64,000 bases of DNA from Zeugodacus cucurbitae. Its lineage: Eukaryota > Arthropoda > Insecta > Diptera > Tephritidae. The notes under the pieces are model-generated. The model was not told the DNA's origin, ran no database searches, and saw only the letters and a list, made by a program, of their open reading frames with translations. The stretch spans positions 71,027,001-71,091,000 of the forward strand of contig NC_071670.1 of assembly GCF_028554725.1 (NCBI RefSeq), given 5' to 3'. Both the position numbers and the translations under genes were made by a program. Positions 35,934-49,400 of the stretch are shown piece after piece (positions within the stretch are counted from its first letter, which is position 1; each line of letters starts with the position of its first letter).

Positions 35934-37194
35934 GTATCATCTCTGGTATCTGTGATATCTTCAATGAATTTTGAGTTATCCATTGTAAAGTAATAGCTAA
36001 ATGGTTTCAAATACTAAAATATTTTTCTTTCACTGCGAATAGCAGTAAAAACAGTATCTGAAATTAAATAACAAATATTTCAATATCATTTCACGGAACT
36101 ATTAAACTTTTTTCGTCAATTTAATTCAATTTTCTCTCTCTCCATTGCAGCACCACATTATTTTTATAAAAACAAATTTCTTTCGCATTTTTAGCTTACT
36201 ACTTTCTCACTTAATTTCTTCACTAAATTTTAGAAAAGTTTTGCGCCATCTTAGCAGCAAGCGACTTTATTAAAAATATATACTTCAACTCAATTTTCAC
36301 TATGCAAATTTGACAATTTTCGTTCAATTTCACAAATTAAATTTCGGCCGACACATGTTGCCAAGTCAACTTGTCAACAGTCAACACAGCGAGGCTTCGA
36401 ACCTGAGTCAGTTTCTACCCCCCGGCACAGAAGCAACAAATGCAAACATTCGCTCGCAACTGCCGGCAGCCCAACAGCACTGTGTGTTCGATTCGGCAGA
36501 CGGCAGTTTAGCTTTGCGTCCTTAACGATTTTAGATTTTCGCATTCAACGCTCGGCTTGTTTGGCAAACAACTTTGAAACTCAAAATTACATCTTCTTCA
36601 CTGCAACAGACACACGGTCACACGAAGGACTAACACTGTGCCGCGTGCAATTGGAGCGGCAAATTCAGTGGAGCAGCGACGGAAACGGAAGTTGTCGGTG
36701 TGTAGCTGCACAATGCAACGTGCGGCATTTTCTTATCTAAACAAACTGACGACAAATAAAGCGCAACGGGAAAAAAGTGAGAAAATTGCACGCGCGATCA
36801 GCTCGACTGTGACTGCGAGATACGGCCGGCCGAGTTGGCAAACTGGCAACTTAGCAGCCACCAAGTGTATGCGGCGATTGAGCGCGACGCGTAAGGGAAG
36901 GTGCGGAGCCATCATGGCTCAAATAATGTGTCAGTGTGTGTGTTGGAGTGCGCGGTGCTGCATCGTGTGGAAACAACTGCATTTGTAACTAAAACGCCGG
37001 AAATAGTTTTCCGACTGATTGAACAAAGTTTTTTCTCTGAAGCACTAAATTTTTTTTGCCAATATTTAAAATGCAGATCAGTGTGTTTGTGTACACTTAT
37101 TGCACTTTTTCAGAAAGGTAAATGGTTCAAAATGTAGTCGCACACATTTTTTCATTCAATATTCATAAAAGATATTTTTTAAGTTTTAAATTTT
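35934..37194. other. Noncoding stretch, no gene recognised
   Basis: The segment 36,340-36,990 is GC-richer than the surroundings and has a 116-codon frame (36,638-36,988) without any recognised domain and an antisense partner. It could contain a promoter or exon, but nothing fixes it. Confidence 0.4.
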
Positions 37195-37410
37195 CATATT
37201 TAAGAATTTGTGCCCTGAGTAAGGTTAGGTTCAAATGCAGGTGTCGCTGTGGACCATGATGATGGGTTCTCCAGCAACCTCAGTATTGCAAAAGCTGGAC
37301 ATAGAGTTTCTAGCCTCGTCACATGTATACCTATTCCACTGCTTCCAGTAAGTAGTCCCACTGTTGCGGCTACCTGTTTAGGAGCAAGTATTCGGGTGCG
37401 AACCACTTTC
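37195..37410 (-). pseudogene. jockey/R1-type non-LTR retrotransposon, C-terminal remnant
   Basis: The minus-strand frame reads ATVGLLTGSSGIGIHVTRL and then LCPAFAILRLLENP. This resembles the end of ORF2 in jockey/R1-type elements, where a LLTGHCGIGxHxxRL motif precedes a cysteine-rich knuckle and a CPAxxxxR segment. The intervening cysteine residues are missing, so there is an internal deletion. Assignment is by pattern only. Confidence 0.4.
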
Positions 37411-40400
37411 TAATCCATCTTTTCACTAAATTTTCGCTTTTGTTTGTATCCAAGCACTTGGTTTCACACAGTAATCTCTTCAAATTGGCACAACGAAGAC
37501 AAAACCAAACAACCGTTGCAGACAGTGCCGTGAACTGTTGCTTTTGACAGTTTGACATTTTTATTAAATTATGTCACAAGCGCTCGCACACACACACCTC
37601 CATAAAACAAAACAAACAATGCTGTATTGCAGCCGAAACTCTCCATCGACTAGTACCCCACACCGTGTGTGTACCGAGCGCAACGCTGGGGTGGTCTCGT
37701 GGAATAGCAGTGCTGACCAGTCCCGAGGCGTCAGTTTTTGTTGTGGCGTACATTGTTGTGTCCCTAAATACTTACCAAACGTCAGAAATAGCCAACAGAA
37801 TCCCCGTATGACACACACACCCCCTCATCCATACACGCACACACACGAACACACTCTAAGCCGATTCTCTCACTCATGTGTACGATACACATACTTCCAT
37901 ATATACCGTTACATACGACGAGTATTTATATCGAAACGATAGACTCTAAGTCCGTCAGTAAGTTCACATGCCTGTTTTTGTTGTCAAGCTTCATTGGCCC
38001 CCACCCCGACGAGTGCGTGTGCTGTCCAATGCGGGCGTGCTCGAGCGTTTTGTGCCAGTTCGCTGTGATTTTTATGAAGTGTCTGCTCCCTCCCGCCCTC
38101 TCAGCCGTCTGTCAAGGACACTTTATTAGGGTTATTAATTTGAGTGCCATTGGACATTTGGCGCTGACGGTGGAAGTGGAGGAGTTGGAGGTGGCAAAAA
38201 CAACAATGCGACACTAGCGCAAAGGCGAGACAATATGAATTGGTCCATTGAAGTCGTCAACAGAAGTGCGGCGAAAACTGCCCACGGCGGGCAAACAAGT
38301 CAAAGTGACTTTTTTCCCCAACATTCTAACTGTTATTTGCTTTCGCTTTAACGCGCTTAGACACGTACGATTCGGCAGTAAAGTACCGTACGACAAAAAA
38401 GATGTGTCAATAAAACATTGTCTGCAGGGGGAGTGAGTCCCGTCAGAGATGTACTCATAAAAATTTCCAAATGTGTGATAAATTATCTAAAAGGACTCTA
38501 CATACGTGGATTATTTTTGTAGAGACTCAGCTAGTTGTGATATTTCATTTAACAAGTTGAAAAGTCGGCCCTCGCAGCTGAGTGCCTTTGAATTTAGAAA
38601 GTTATTGATCTCGACTTAACGAGGCTGTTGTGCTTCCGCCTAGTTGATGTCATTAGAATTACTCCGAGTTTATCTACTTATATTTAATACAGAGAAATAT
38701 TTCAAAAATCTAAGTAAGTCTCGTATTCTAAGAAACTAGATTTAATGTATTCCTTATCCTGCTTCTCAATTTGGTCTCTCAATAGTAATCGCAAAATATT
38801 CTCTGAAATGCTCCTTTAGAGGAATATGTGCCTAAAGACAAATAGAGTGGAACTTGCATAACTCGAAGAATTTTTATGTTTAATTAACATTTAATATCCA
38901 CAAAAAATAACATTATTGTTCTAAATTACATCTCAAACTAAATTTATTTTAATTTATATATACGTTCTACATATGCATATCAATATACCTTTACTCACTA
39001 TAATCGCTCGAACTCAGCCCATTTTCATAAAAACCAATGCTAATTGCATATGAAATGCCGCAACTCACCAGAACTTTCCCTTCAAATTATCAGTAATAAA
39101 ATATGTAGTTATATATCCAGATATGTACATATGTATATCGGCATGTTATTGTGAGTATAATTCTATCGAAAACATTTTAGGTAAACCTCATCGACACATT
39201 TCAATTTCAATAATAACTCAATCAATTTACTTGACCAACTTTTGTCAACTGGAAAACAAACCCGACACACAACTAACACACTTCCAAACTCGCATAGAGC
39301 CTGTAGGAAATATTTGAAGTCAAATTGACAATGTTTTTTCCACGATTTTTTTTGTTTCAGTTTACCAGATCACTATTGTGGGTGTCTAGCAGAGGTGTCT
39401 GCAATCAAAAAAATAGGTATATGAACTGCTCCGAAATACAGCCTCATTCAAATGAGTATCCACTTCGATAGTAGAGTAACAATTATGTCCCTGAGCTCAC
39501 TAAATGTGAGTCAAGTAATTTTACTATTCCTTAAAATCAAATTAACAATCATTTTTGCATTCAATAAAACCTATAAAAAATATAGTTATAGGTTTCCAAT
39601 GTCACGGAGTACTACAACCCATTTCGAACCACTCATCTTGCATTTTATAAAGTTCTTGAAAAAGTAGTAGCATACCTAGAGCGCCGCTACATTTCCTGCC
39701 GGGTATGTTCCCATTCCATGTATCTGACGAATTCAAGTTCTATGCAAAGAAAAGTTTTAATTTAAGATAATGACAAAAATAGAGTAATTTCCAAATTCTC
39801 ACATGCATTAATCCAATTATTTTATGAATACCTATAGTTTTCTCTTTATCGAAATGGCACAGGTGAGAAAGCAGAAAACCGCACAAAAACTGCTGTGTGT
39901 TAATTGGAAGTATCGAAGGGATAACAGCAAAACTTTTCGCCCTCCTTTGTTTGGCATTTCAAGAAATAGTCATGTGTGAATAAGTATTTATTTCTAAGAC
40001 AAACATCTGCTCACACAAGAATGGTATAAGTAATTCTATACGAGTAATCATTGTCCAACAAGTTTCGGCTTCAATGATTTCGTTAAAGTTATTGGAACAT
40101 TTGCATCGAGAGACAATCAGAAGTTTTCGAAAGTTTTGTTAATGCTGATAAGAGGTTGATGTGATAAAAATATAGTTTTGACAATAATAAAGTGTGGTTA
40201 GGTGGGAATATTGCGTGAAGTGGAAAAGTTTCTTTTCTCGTATGTAATGTTCACAATATGGAATAAATTATAGATTTTCTTATACACAGTTTTATTTTCT
40301 TCCTTTAAGCTGTTCCAGAATGGAACCACATGTTAGAATGTACTGTTCCGACTGTATATTGTATATTCCGACTGATATTCAAGGTTTGGAATATGGACTA

Positions 40401-40429
40401 CTCCTATAAGCTCGACTAGAAGTCAAAGA
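37411..40429. other. Noncoding stretch, no gene recognised
   Basis: CA runs near 37,588-37,597 and 37,810-37,855. Frames up to 123 codons (37,571-37,942) are low in information and overlap antisense frames. From 38,450 to 40,300 the sequence is AT-rich with no structure that I can name. Confidence 0.45.
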
Positions 40430-40920
40430 CTTGTGCTAGAGCTCTGGACTCATTCCGTGTGAGCTCTCCAAACACTGATCAAGAACCAGAACTTGTACAA
40501 CAGTGAGGCCTTTATCGCACGCGGTGTACCGAAAACGGTTCTTCAAACTGCTTTCCCCAGGAAAGGTTATCATAGCTGTGGTACTCATGCGGTGGGATTA
40601 TGGATACTGCCGGAATTACCAAAGCTATTTAGAAAGCGAGTAGGAATCATCCAAATACTTCCTCCTGTGAACATAGAACAGCATACACCAGACTGAGGTA
40701 GAAACACCGAGGCACACCTTCGGCGGACTTAGAAAAATAACTGGAATTGACATAAGCCGACTTAAGAGCTATGTTACAAAGTCCAAGCGCTTTGTCGAAT
40801 CGTGATATGATCTGAACCGTTATGTGTATTTGGGTGCCCTAAAGGAAAGTAGTGAGTTCTTAAGTGAGATTTTCGGTAGTCGGGGAGATCTGCCCCTAGA
40901 CTTAACGTAAACCGTTATGT
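40430..40920 (+). pseudogene. Possible non-LTR retrotransposon tail remnant
   Basis: At 40,701-40,805 a short frame reads HTFGGLRKITGIDISRLKSY and then VTKSKRFVES before a stop. This has the flavour of the last residues of jockey-type ORF2 proteins (ISDLLRF, SKRF). An upstream frame at 40,493-40,696 is in register with coding-like composition but unrecognised. I see no diagnostic RNase H or reverse transcriptase motif, so the call is tentative. Confidence 0.25.
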
Positions 40921-43900
40921 AAAAGGATATATTTTACATATATATTATACATCATTATATTACTTCCAAAATCATCATCGTTTACTAAAATTGTATGGCG
41001 ATATGTAAAACAAAGATAACTAGAATATATAGCCTTATGTAAATCTTTCTTAAAGAACATAAATGGTACTCATATAAGACACTCAAACTCGTAATATATT
41101 TGATTATCCAACGAGAGTAAATAATCTTCTCTTCGAGCACATTTTCATTCCATTTATTTACCTTATTTTGCGGACATTCTTCATCGCTCGCCGAGTGTAT
41201 TATATTTTTATTGCATCCGACTCAATTTAATCAAAGCTTGATTTTGTCTTCCAGCCTTCAAGTAGTTTATTGCTGACTAAATACACGCCAACGGACATAC
41301 ATATTTGCTTTAACTCGTACGTTGCAGGTACTCGTTTACTTCCTAGCCTCCTTGCGTGCTTCCTTCCGGCCACAGTGACAACAACAATAACGCTAAAGTT
41401 CAATATTACGGTCATAAAACAATAAGCCAACTGAAGCAAATAAATAAACAATAGCCCACTGAATGCCGGAATGCCGGGGCAACTGGTTGACTGCTTGACT
41501 GAATGATTGAATGGCTGGACCGTGGCCAAGACCAACTGCCGCATCGCAATTTTGTGCCATTGAAGTGCGACAATGCGTCTTGGTTAGACAATTGGAGTGG
41601 TTGTGGCATGCAGCATTGTCGTCTGAAGTGGCAAAGAAGACGCGACTGCACCACCACACAACAATAAACACACATATTCACCCAGCCAAGCACGCTCGAG
41701 TGAGAAAATAATATTGAACCCTTGTAGAGTTCGAGTGTATAGCTTTGTAGCTGGAACTCTGTGCCCTCTGTAGCATGAAATGCTTTTGTTTGCCGGCGTA
41801 CGCATTGCCTTATTGGACATTGAGGTTTTGCTTAATTGAATTTTGAGGCTAAAATAAATTAAAGTGGTCTGGCCAATGGCGACACTAAGCATCGCACACA
41901 GTGCAGCTGGGAGCGCAGGGAGTGAGAGGTGGTAAACTAAAAGTGTACTCATAGTATTGAGCACAGTATTCTTGAGTGCAATTTGTGGTCCAAGTAGTTT
42001 CAGTTGCGGAGGGTAGGTCCAAAGACGTAAGCAACTGACCCACTGGTATTGGTGCGGACGATGGCTGAAAAGGAAACTTCACAATTTCTCTTTTATATGC
42101 ACTTTGAACTCATTTGAAAGTAATTAATGGCAACACCAAAGTGTAACAACAAATAGCCAAGCACTCCACAGCCGGTTAGCAACTTCATTAACTTCACTTC
42201 ATTCGCAACAAATGAAATGCATACAAAGTGCAAAGCAAAACGTTGAACTGGACCTTTGCGTGGAAGAAAACAGTAACGAGATATCTCAACTAAAAGTTTG
42301 CTCTAAAATCTGTCGTAGTTCATCACTTTCCACCGCTTATTCCCCGACAAGCAATGTACTCCCAAAATTCCTTCAGAAGTCGTTCAGTCTGTAAGCTTCT
42401 TCCTGGTTATGGAATTTGTGGCTGGTGTCCGGTTGTTAGCCATCTGATTGCCTCTCGAAGTTGCCTAGAAGATGGCGAAGTAGAATAATTTCATCACTTC
42501 CATTTTGTCTAAGGGATGTATTGGAACACCCTTTCTCCGACTTCTCTACTGATCGAGGGGAGCTAAGAGCCTTCGAACTAGTCGCCTTAGTAGATATGTG
42601 TGGAACTCGGGACGTTTCGTCTATGGTAGAAGTTATGTCATCTTGAGCAGTGATTGTGCAAAATACCACACGAGATCATCCATAGAAGTTGCAGAAAGAC
42701 AGAGCCCGCTAACCTCCTCATTTCGCAAAACCAGAAAAATGTTAATTCACCAACCGTTGCCTACTCAATAGAACTTTTGTTCCACCTCTACTCAAACTCG
42801 AAGAGATTTCAATTATAAATCCCCCCTGACACTCAAGATACTTGCCCTTGCCCCAAGTATTAAAGAAGATTGCTTTAAACGACGCATAAACAAAAGTTTT
42901 ACTAGCAACTAACAAAAAAACACCAATAACAGTCTGCAGTCGCACTTCAACAACAAAAATAGTAATTAAAAAAATTAAGAAAAACAACAACAAATTAGCA
43001 AAATAACATTTTTTTTGCTTCAACTTCGATTTCGCTAGTTGAACTTCTTTTTGCTTCTCTCTCACTATCGCACTCTACCTCGTTAACTGCAATGCGGACT
43101 AATGGAAAGAATTGGCTAGCACAACTGTTGCTAACCGCACTCGCCACGGATGTTACACCTGCCCGAGGGCGCAGATGATTATGGCAAACTTTTGACAAAA
43201 TTGAATCTCAACAAATTTCGCTGCGTTAGCGCCAACGTTAGTGCAACTAACCGAAAAAGAAGTTGATGCAAACTCTGGTTGAGGGGTGAGTGCGCACAGG
43301 TGAGAGAGGCAACTTCGAACGGAGGGGATCTTGAAGCAAACTATAGATATTTATATAAGTTATACCCAATGCAGCCACAGGAACTCTTTAACTTACCTAA
43401 AATCATAAGAATGAAAGAATCTAGGTTATTCGCCCAATGGTGAGTCTACTTAAAGGACTTAAAAATGTTAGATTTAATGAAATGTATACTTTCAAGAGGG
43501 GGCTATTAGATTCAACATTTGAGGAAGGAAACTCTAAAACTTGAATACGGCTCTAAGTTCTATTAAAGATCAACAAAGAAATACCTAAACTTCAACTTCT
43601 AAAACTAACTCAGGAATCGATCAATCTCTCGATGGAAACCGCAGAAGTAATCGCTTAATTTATAAAACTAAATCAAATCCATCCCAATTGAAAATTCATG
43701 GGCTCGACTATAGTTCGGGACCATATCTTAAGACATAGAAATGAGGAAATTTCAAATCTCTCTCCCTTAATATAAATATTCGATTTATTAAATCAGAAGG
43801 ATGATCAAAACAATGTAAAATCTTCAACTGTATTTCTTAGATGAAAAAGTCTCTCGGAATCAAAATGTATATTTCATTCTATGGACATATATGAGATTAG

Positions 43901-45325
43901 ATCCGCGGAATCTGGATGTCGACAATTCATCAAAAAATGAAAAAAATTATGCAACAACAAACATGAATGTATTGAATACCATTCCACTGCCGGTGCACTG
44001 GGTATAAAAACTATAAAGCAAATCGCCTTGCAACAACTTGCCAACAACAACAAGCACTAGAGTGAAGTGCCAAGTTTGTCGGCAAAATTTGCTGCCTTTT
44101 TATTACAGCAGCGCTCGCTGCGCATCATCAGCAGAACCATTCATTTTAATCGATGCTGTGAAAAGTTTACAACAACAACAAAATATGTAAGAGCAAAAAC
44201 AACACAGCACAGTTTCACTTCATTTCACGCTGTTGCATGAGGACGTTGCACGCTTGCAACCATAATTAAAAGTTTTGCAGTGTGAGGCAACAATTCATAA
44301 GCCCGCGTGTGTGTGGTTGTGCGTCCGCGCGACGCAAAAACACTTGTGGCACAAATAATAATTAATTTAAATTGAATCATTTGGCGCGATTTCAACGTCA
44401 GCCAATACCCATGGAGGGGGAGGGGAGGAGAAGGAGTGTAATAAAAACATTATCCTCCGCATCCTTGTTTTTCTTAGATCTTGTTGGCTGCCGCTGCCGG
44501 ATGTGGCACGCGTGTGGCACTGCAGCGCTCATCGAACCATGCAAACGCTAAGAGAACTCAAGAAAGTTGCTGAAAAGCATTAAGCGGCAATTAATTTGTT
44601 AAATGAGACTTCAAACCAACAACAACAACAACAAAATGTGTTTGAATGTGTTCACTGAGTCAAGTTGTTGCTGGTTGTTCTTGCTCGTGAACAGCGGCAC
44701 TTGTGTTCGCCTATTAAGATTGAACTTGAGAACCGCTTGGTTTGCCACTTCACACTTGTTGTGGCGTTAAATAAGCTCCGAGGCGAGTTTAGAGTTACAA
44801 GAGTGTTGGATATAAAATTAAAAGACGTTCAAAACTGGACGTTTGTGGGGTTATTGTGGGGGCCTTATGAAGTTATAGATGTATATAGAGGCCTCCACAG
44901 TATAATGGCTTTATCTTAATAGAGAGTAGAGAGTAATTACCTACAGAAAATAGACAGTTTTGCCCCGAATGAGGTGAAACCTTTAGATCGAAGCCAAATT
45001 TAGAAGGATTAAAACCTTAACCTTTATATCAACTATGAGTCCTCCCAAAACAAGTGAAGTCAAAACGACTTGAAGAGAGAAAGGTTTGTCAAAAAAGACT
45101 GCAATCAAGTACATTTATATACAAGATTATTAAAAAAAAATAACGGCAATTTTAAGGTCGCTAAGGATAGACATCTTGTTATAAGCTTGGCAAGTTTCGT
45201 TTGTTAAAAGTTCATAATTCGTTGCTTGTTCGAGAATTCTTGACCAAAAACAATACTGGAAACATGCCCCAGATGTCAGATATACTGAAAGAACCAAAGA
45301 TCGCGTTTGAGAAATGCACACGGTA
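40921..45325. other. Noncoding stretch, no gene recognised
   Basis: CAA runs occur at 42,980-42,995 and 44,617-44,633. The 126-codon minus-strand frame at 41,584-41,964 and the 107-codon frame at 42,742-43,065 have no recognised domains. The segment 42,390-42,700 has coding-like composition on the minus strand, possibly another decayed element. Confidence 0.4.
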
Positions 45326-45395
45326 GATTAATTAATAAATCTTTTTTTCAAAGAAACGAAAATTCCTGCTATTTCTTGAGCATACCTCGTATATC
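45326..45395 (+). mobile_element. mariner 3' end remnant
   Basis: AATAAATCTTTTTTTCAAAG, then AAAATTCCTGCTATTTCTTG and CATACCTCGTATA, line up with the 3' end of the mariner fragment at 3,200-3,263 with scattered changes. ACCTCGTA is the tip of the inverted repeat. No transposase codons are recognisable upstream. Confidence 0.5.
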
Positions 45396-45605
45396 TCCGT
45401 GTATTTTCCTAAAATACTGTATCTAAACTACTTTCCATAAATCATACTAAGGTTCGCAATAAAAACAACAAAACAATGGGCAAAAATAATGTTTAACCGT
45501 TATCTTAAGGACCTAAAATACAATTTAACGAACACTACAAGCTTCGGAGTAAAATGTATTCCAATGAAAGCAATAAATCAATGAAGCTGATAAAGAGTAC
45601 ACTAT

Positions 45606-45914
45606 ATACGAGGGTAGGTGATGAAAACTCCCATAAGATCGATAAATATTTCAGGACTACTAGTGAACTACTTCTGTTAGTTTTAGTACAACTAACATAA
45701 AAACAATGCTGATTTTATAACGGTAATATACGAGTACTAACAAAAAATACTTAATAAACTCTTTATTAATTTTTTTTTTTTTTTAATCAATGAAAAATAT
45801 TCAATGAAATATATGTATTTACAATCATTTTCTAAAGACAAAGTTATCCACTGAAATTTTAAAGATCTGCTGAATTGAAGCCCAACCCAGCAACAATTTT
45901 GTCTACCCTCGTAT
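45606..45914. mobile_element. Short inverted-repeat element (309 bp)
   Basis: ATACGAGGGTAG at 45,606-45,617 and the exact complement at 45,903-45,914 bound an AT-rich noncoding body that includes a T run of about 17 bp near 45,768-45,784. The 12-bp repeats and the TA at each edge suit a Tc1/mariner-type MITE. Repeats this short leave some room for chance. Confidence 0.45.
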
Positions 45915-46628
45915 CACACACACACACTTAAGACCAAAAGCTATCGAGAGCATTGTAAAAGGGTATTCAAGCTCAGGACACCTGTAAGCAATTGCACTTA
46001 TGTAAATGGTCAAAGCTCTGGCTATGAAGTGTCAGCAATCAGAGTGAGAAAAGACACATATTTCACCTACAGAAAAACCCATCGGTTAAGGCAAACAAAT
46101 AACGGGCCACACTGATTTATAGCAAATCGTTTAACAACTTTTAAATAAATCATTACAACACTTGCAAAACACATACAACAACAAAAACAATACATGCAAA
46201 ATACCATGGAACCGTTAAGAAAATACTTAGCCAGCAAAGCAACTAATATAAATAGCCACAAGAAGCGGAGCGAAGATAGAGGAGAGAAATGTGAACAAAT
46301 ACAGTTTTCTGGATAGCATAGAAAACAATTTGCGAAAATCGAATATATAAGTAAGAAGTTGTTGGTCCACAGGAAAGGGCTTTGAAGACAGCACTGCTCC
46401 GAGAAATGTTATCAACATTTTTAGAGTACACTGTCTCTGTCCAGTGTGTGCCGCGAGTACTCAAATTCGTAAATTAGTGTCAGGTCTTCACATTTCAAAT
46501 ACTTACGAAGCTGAACAACGTTAGAAAACTACGGAACTAATCGAAGGGTGGACTTAGCCATAAATCTCGAAGATGAAATTAATTCGATATTAAGCTATTG
46601 GACCTATCACACTGATCTGGAACATATA

Positions 46629-46742
46629 ATATTAGGTCTACAAGAAATGTGCGGCTGAGGCTCATCGATATTTGTAACCGTTATTATACAAAATAACTTA
46701 AATTTACAAAAAACGGCGGAAGCAAAGTTGTAGACCTAATAT
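46629..46742. mobile_element. Short inverted-repeat element (MITE-like, 114 bp)
   Basis: Perfect 15-bp inverted repeats: ATATTAGGTCTACAA at 46,629-46,643 and its complement at 46,728-46,742. Partial pairing continues inward (GCGGCTGAGG against GGCGGAAGC). The outer TA dinucleotides suit a TA target duplication as in Tc1/mariner MITEs. No coding sequence. Confidence 0.6.
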
Positions 46743-48919
46743 ATACACAGCAAATCTAAAACAAGAGTGGCAAGCTTTTCCTAGAGGGTACCTAATTCGT
46801 ATGTTCAGAGCCTGGTCAACCACAAGATAAGTGAAGTATTGACCAGCAAAGCTTCGGCTAGTGTTGCAGACAATATTTTCCATGCATTATTGAAGTTGTT
46901 GTTGTTGTTGTTGTCATGTCTGACCTAGAAGCCGAAGCGTATTGACACGTACAAGAAACATGAGCCTCATGCATAAATTACACTCATTGCGGGAAATACA
47001 TGCATAAACACATGTGAGGAAGTCTACAACAACAATAACAATAACACGCACACCAACAAGTACAAATGACTCAGCTGGTTAACGGCGCACGTGTGCCAGC
47101 AGTGTGAAAGGCGAAAGAGTGAAACATGAAAATCGAGCAACTTAAGCAAAATGTAGCAAAATGCTTGAATAATGGCGCTGTTGTGGCAGGTAAGTAATGG
47201 AGCCGACACGAATTGAAGGTGTTGCGGTGGTGAGAAGGTATCTTCAATCGCTCCTTTTTCGTTAAAAGTTTAAGACGCGGCCGAAGCACTAATGTGGCAT
47301 ATGAAATATGAGACTGGCAAAAAAGTGTTGCAAACACGGACGGGTAAAAACCGATACTTGGGGGCATGTTTGAGGTTAAGACGCAAAACGCACCTTTTGC
47401 TAAGACGTGCAACACACACCCCCCATATATATGTATATTATTTGTATTACCTGTATACACTTGAGGCAGCCTATCCATCCTTGTGGCAGATAACGGTCAC
47501 TAACTTGCCACATTTTCTCGGCGGATTCCTCCGGCTTCTTCGACGCCGCCGCCGAGCCACTTTCGCCAGGCGAAATAACTTATGACTTCGGTTAAGTTTT
47601 TGTTTCGCTTCTGTTTTCCAACACTCAGCCAGTCAACGGGTGTTGTTGCTATTGTTGTAGACGTGTGTGTGTTCGAAAATGTACGAACTCAGCGAAAAAA
47701 CTCGTGTTGAAGAACTCGCAGCAGGAAAAATGATTTATGTTGCAACAACTTAAAGCAAATAACGCAAGTGGCTGAGAAGTGTGGGTGTGTGGGCGGAGGC
47801 AATGGTTGAGTGGCAAAAAGAAATAAGCTGCAACCGAAGCAAGAATTCAATCGTTGTGGCAATAATACATAGCAACAACAACAAAAACAATTACGATGCC
47901 GCAACAGCAGTTGTCATTTTAGCAAAACAATATACAATAAACAACAACAGCAAAAACTACAACAAATAATACGTCACAGCTGTGGCAACATGAAGTGGCA
48001 GCCAACAAACGCGCAAGCCATTGCAACAACACTAGCAACAATAGCAACGGCCGTGTTGCACAATCGTCGCGCGTCCGAGCAACTTTCTGGTTTGTCTGTC
48101 TTTCTTTTCTTTCGTTTTTTCGCAGCACTAATATTGAACAAATGAAATGTAACGGTATAGCAATAACCATGAACGGTAAAATGGCAAAACAAGCAGAAAT
48201 AATCACAACACGAAACGGCGTAGTGAAGTGGAAACCCCGCACCGCAGCAGTGCTTCAAAAGTTGCTGACGAGAGAAAGAGAGTGATAGAGTAAGAGAGGA
48301 GAGGGGCGAAACGGTGTCTCTATTTTTTGTATTGTATTGTATAATAAAATCAGGTAGAAAAACATTTGTAAGTTATGAATATTTGACAGCTTCGGATGGA
48401 GCGAGTGGGAGCAACTGGGCAACTGTCGCGACTTTGCATAAATATTTTACAGCAACAAAAGTGGCATCATGTAGCTGAAATTGAAAAATGTGAAAATAAT
48501 AGGCAAATGTTGGAGTCGCATGACTCAAGCAATAAAATGATTTATTTGCGGGGAAATCGATTGTATGGAGAAAGGGAAACCAGTTTGCTCGTGAAAACAT
48601 ATACAATTTACAAAAAAAAAGTTTACGTGTTAAAAATAGTTACAGTTGTGTGAAAGTGAAGGAAAAAGAATACGGTATTATAACGGTACTTAATTCTATT
48701 GATCCATTTGTCTGAGACAGCGGTAATAGTTGACTGCTTAAAGCTGAACTCATTTAGTTTTTATCTTAAAGTTAATTTTATCTTCCTTCGTTTTCGAATT
48801 TCACACGATGATCATTTCTCCTCGGAGGGTATTAGAACCCTTTTTACTCGCGGAAAGAATAAAAGCACGCAAAGAACAAAAGCTCTGTCTCTCAAAGACC
48901 ATACAAATCGTCGAACGAA
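46743..48919. other. Noncoding stretch, no gene recognised
   Basis: GTT run at 46,894-46,911 and CAA-rich DNA at 47,870-47,965. Frames of 107 and 135 codons on the minus strand overlap comparable plus-strand frames and carry no recognised domain. Confidence 0.45.
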
Positions 48920-49400
48920 ATGTGACCAATTCCAACTAAATTTGGTATGCAACAATGTTTTGATATTTTACAGGAAAAAGTGATTGAAATCGTTTCACAC
49001 CCACGCCTAGTTGAAATATAATATAATTCTGAATTTAATCTCATTAATTCACTTTACAATATACATATATATATATAACAATAACTAATGAATATATCGC
49101 AATGAAACGTCGTACAAATACTACATTGGAGGTGTGACATCGCTCATTTAGAATTTTTCGAAATCGGACAATAACTTTTCAAGGCCCCAGATATCGAACA
49201 TGAAGACCTGGGTGCCTGAGTTTAATTTTTTACCGAAAATTCCGGTAAATCTCTCAGATCTTTTAATGTAATTCAGAGGGAATCTTGGCAAATTTAAGTG
49301 AACGTAAAATCTTGGATATATTGTGAGTTGGTGGCGAGAGTGCGTGAAATCGGTCCAGAACTTACTTCAGCATCCCTTCACTAATATAATTGGCTAAATG
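48920..49400 (+). mobile_element. HINE family A, internal fragment
   Basis: Contains, in family order, the AACTAAATTTGGTATGCAAC block, GAAATCG followed by CACACCCACGCCTA, CAAATACTACATTGGA, CAAGGCCCCAGATATCGAAC, and a GGTGGCGAGAGTGCGTGAAA block with CAGAACTTACTTCAGCATCC. Both terminal hairpins are absent. Confidence 0.6.

Noticed and set aside
36638..36988. 116-codon frame as a small gene
   Set aside because: Overlapping antisense frame, no domain, and no clear start or splice context.
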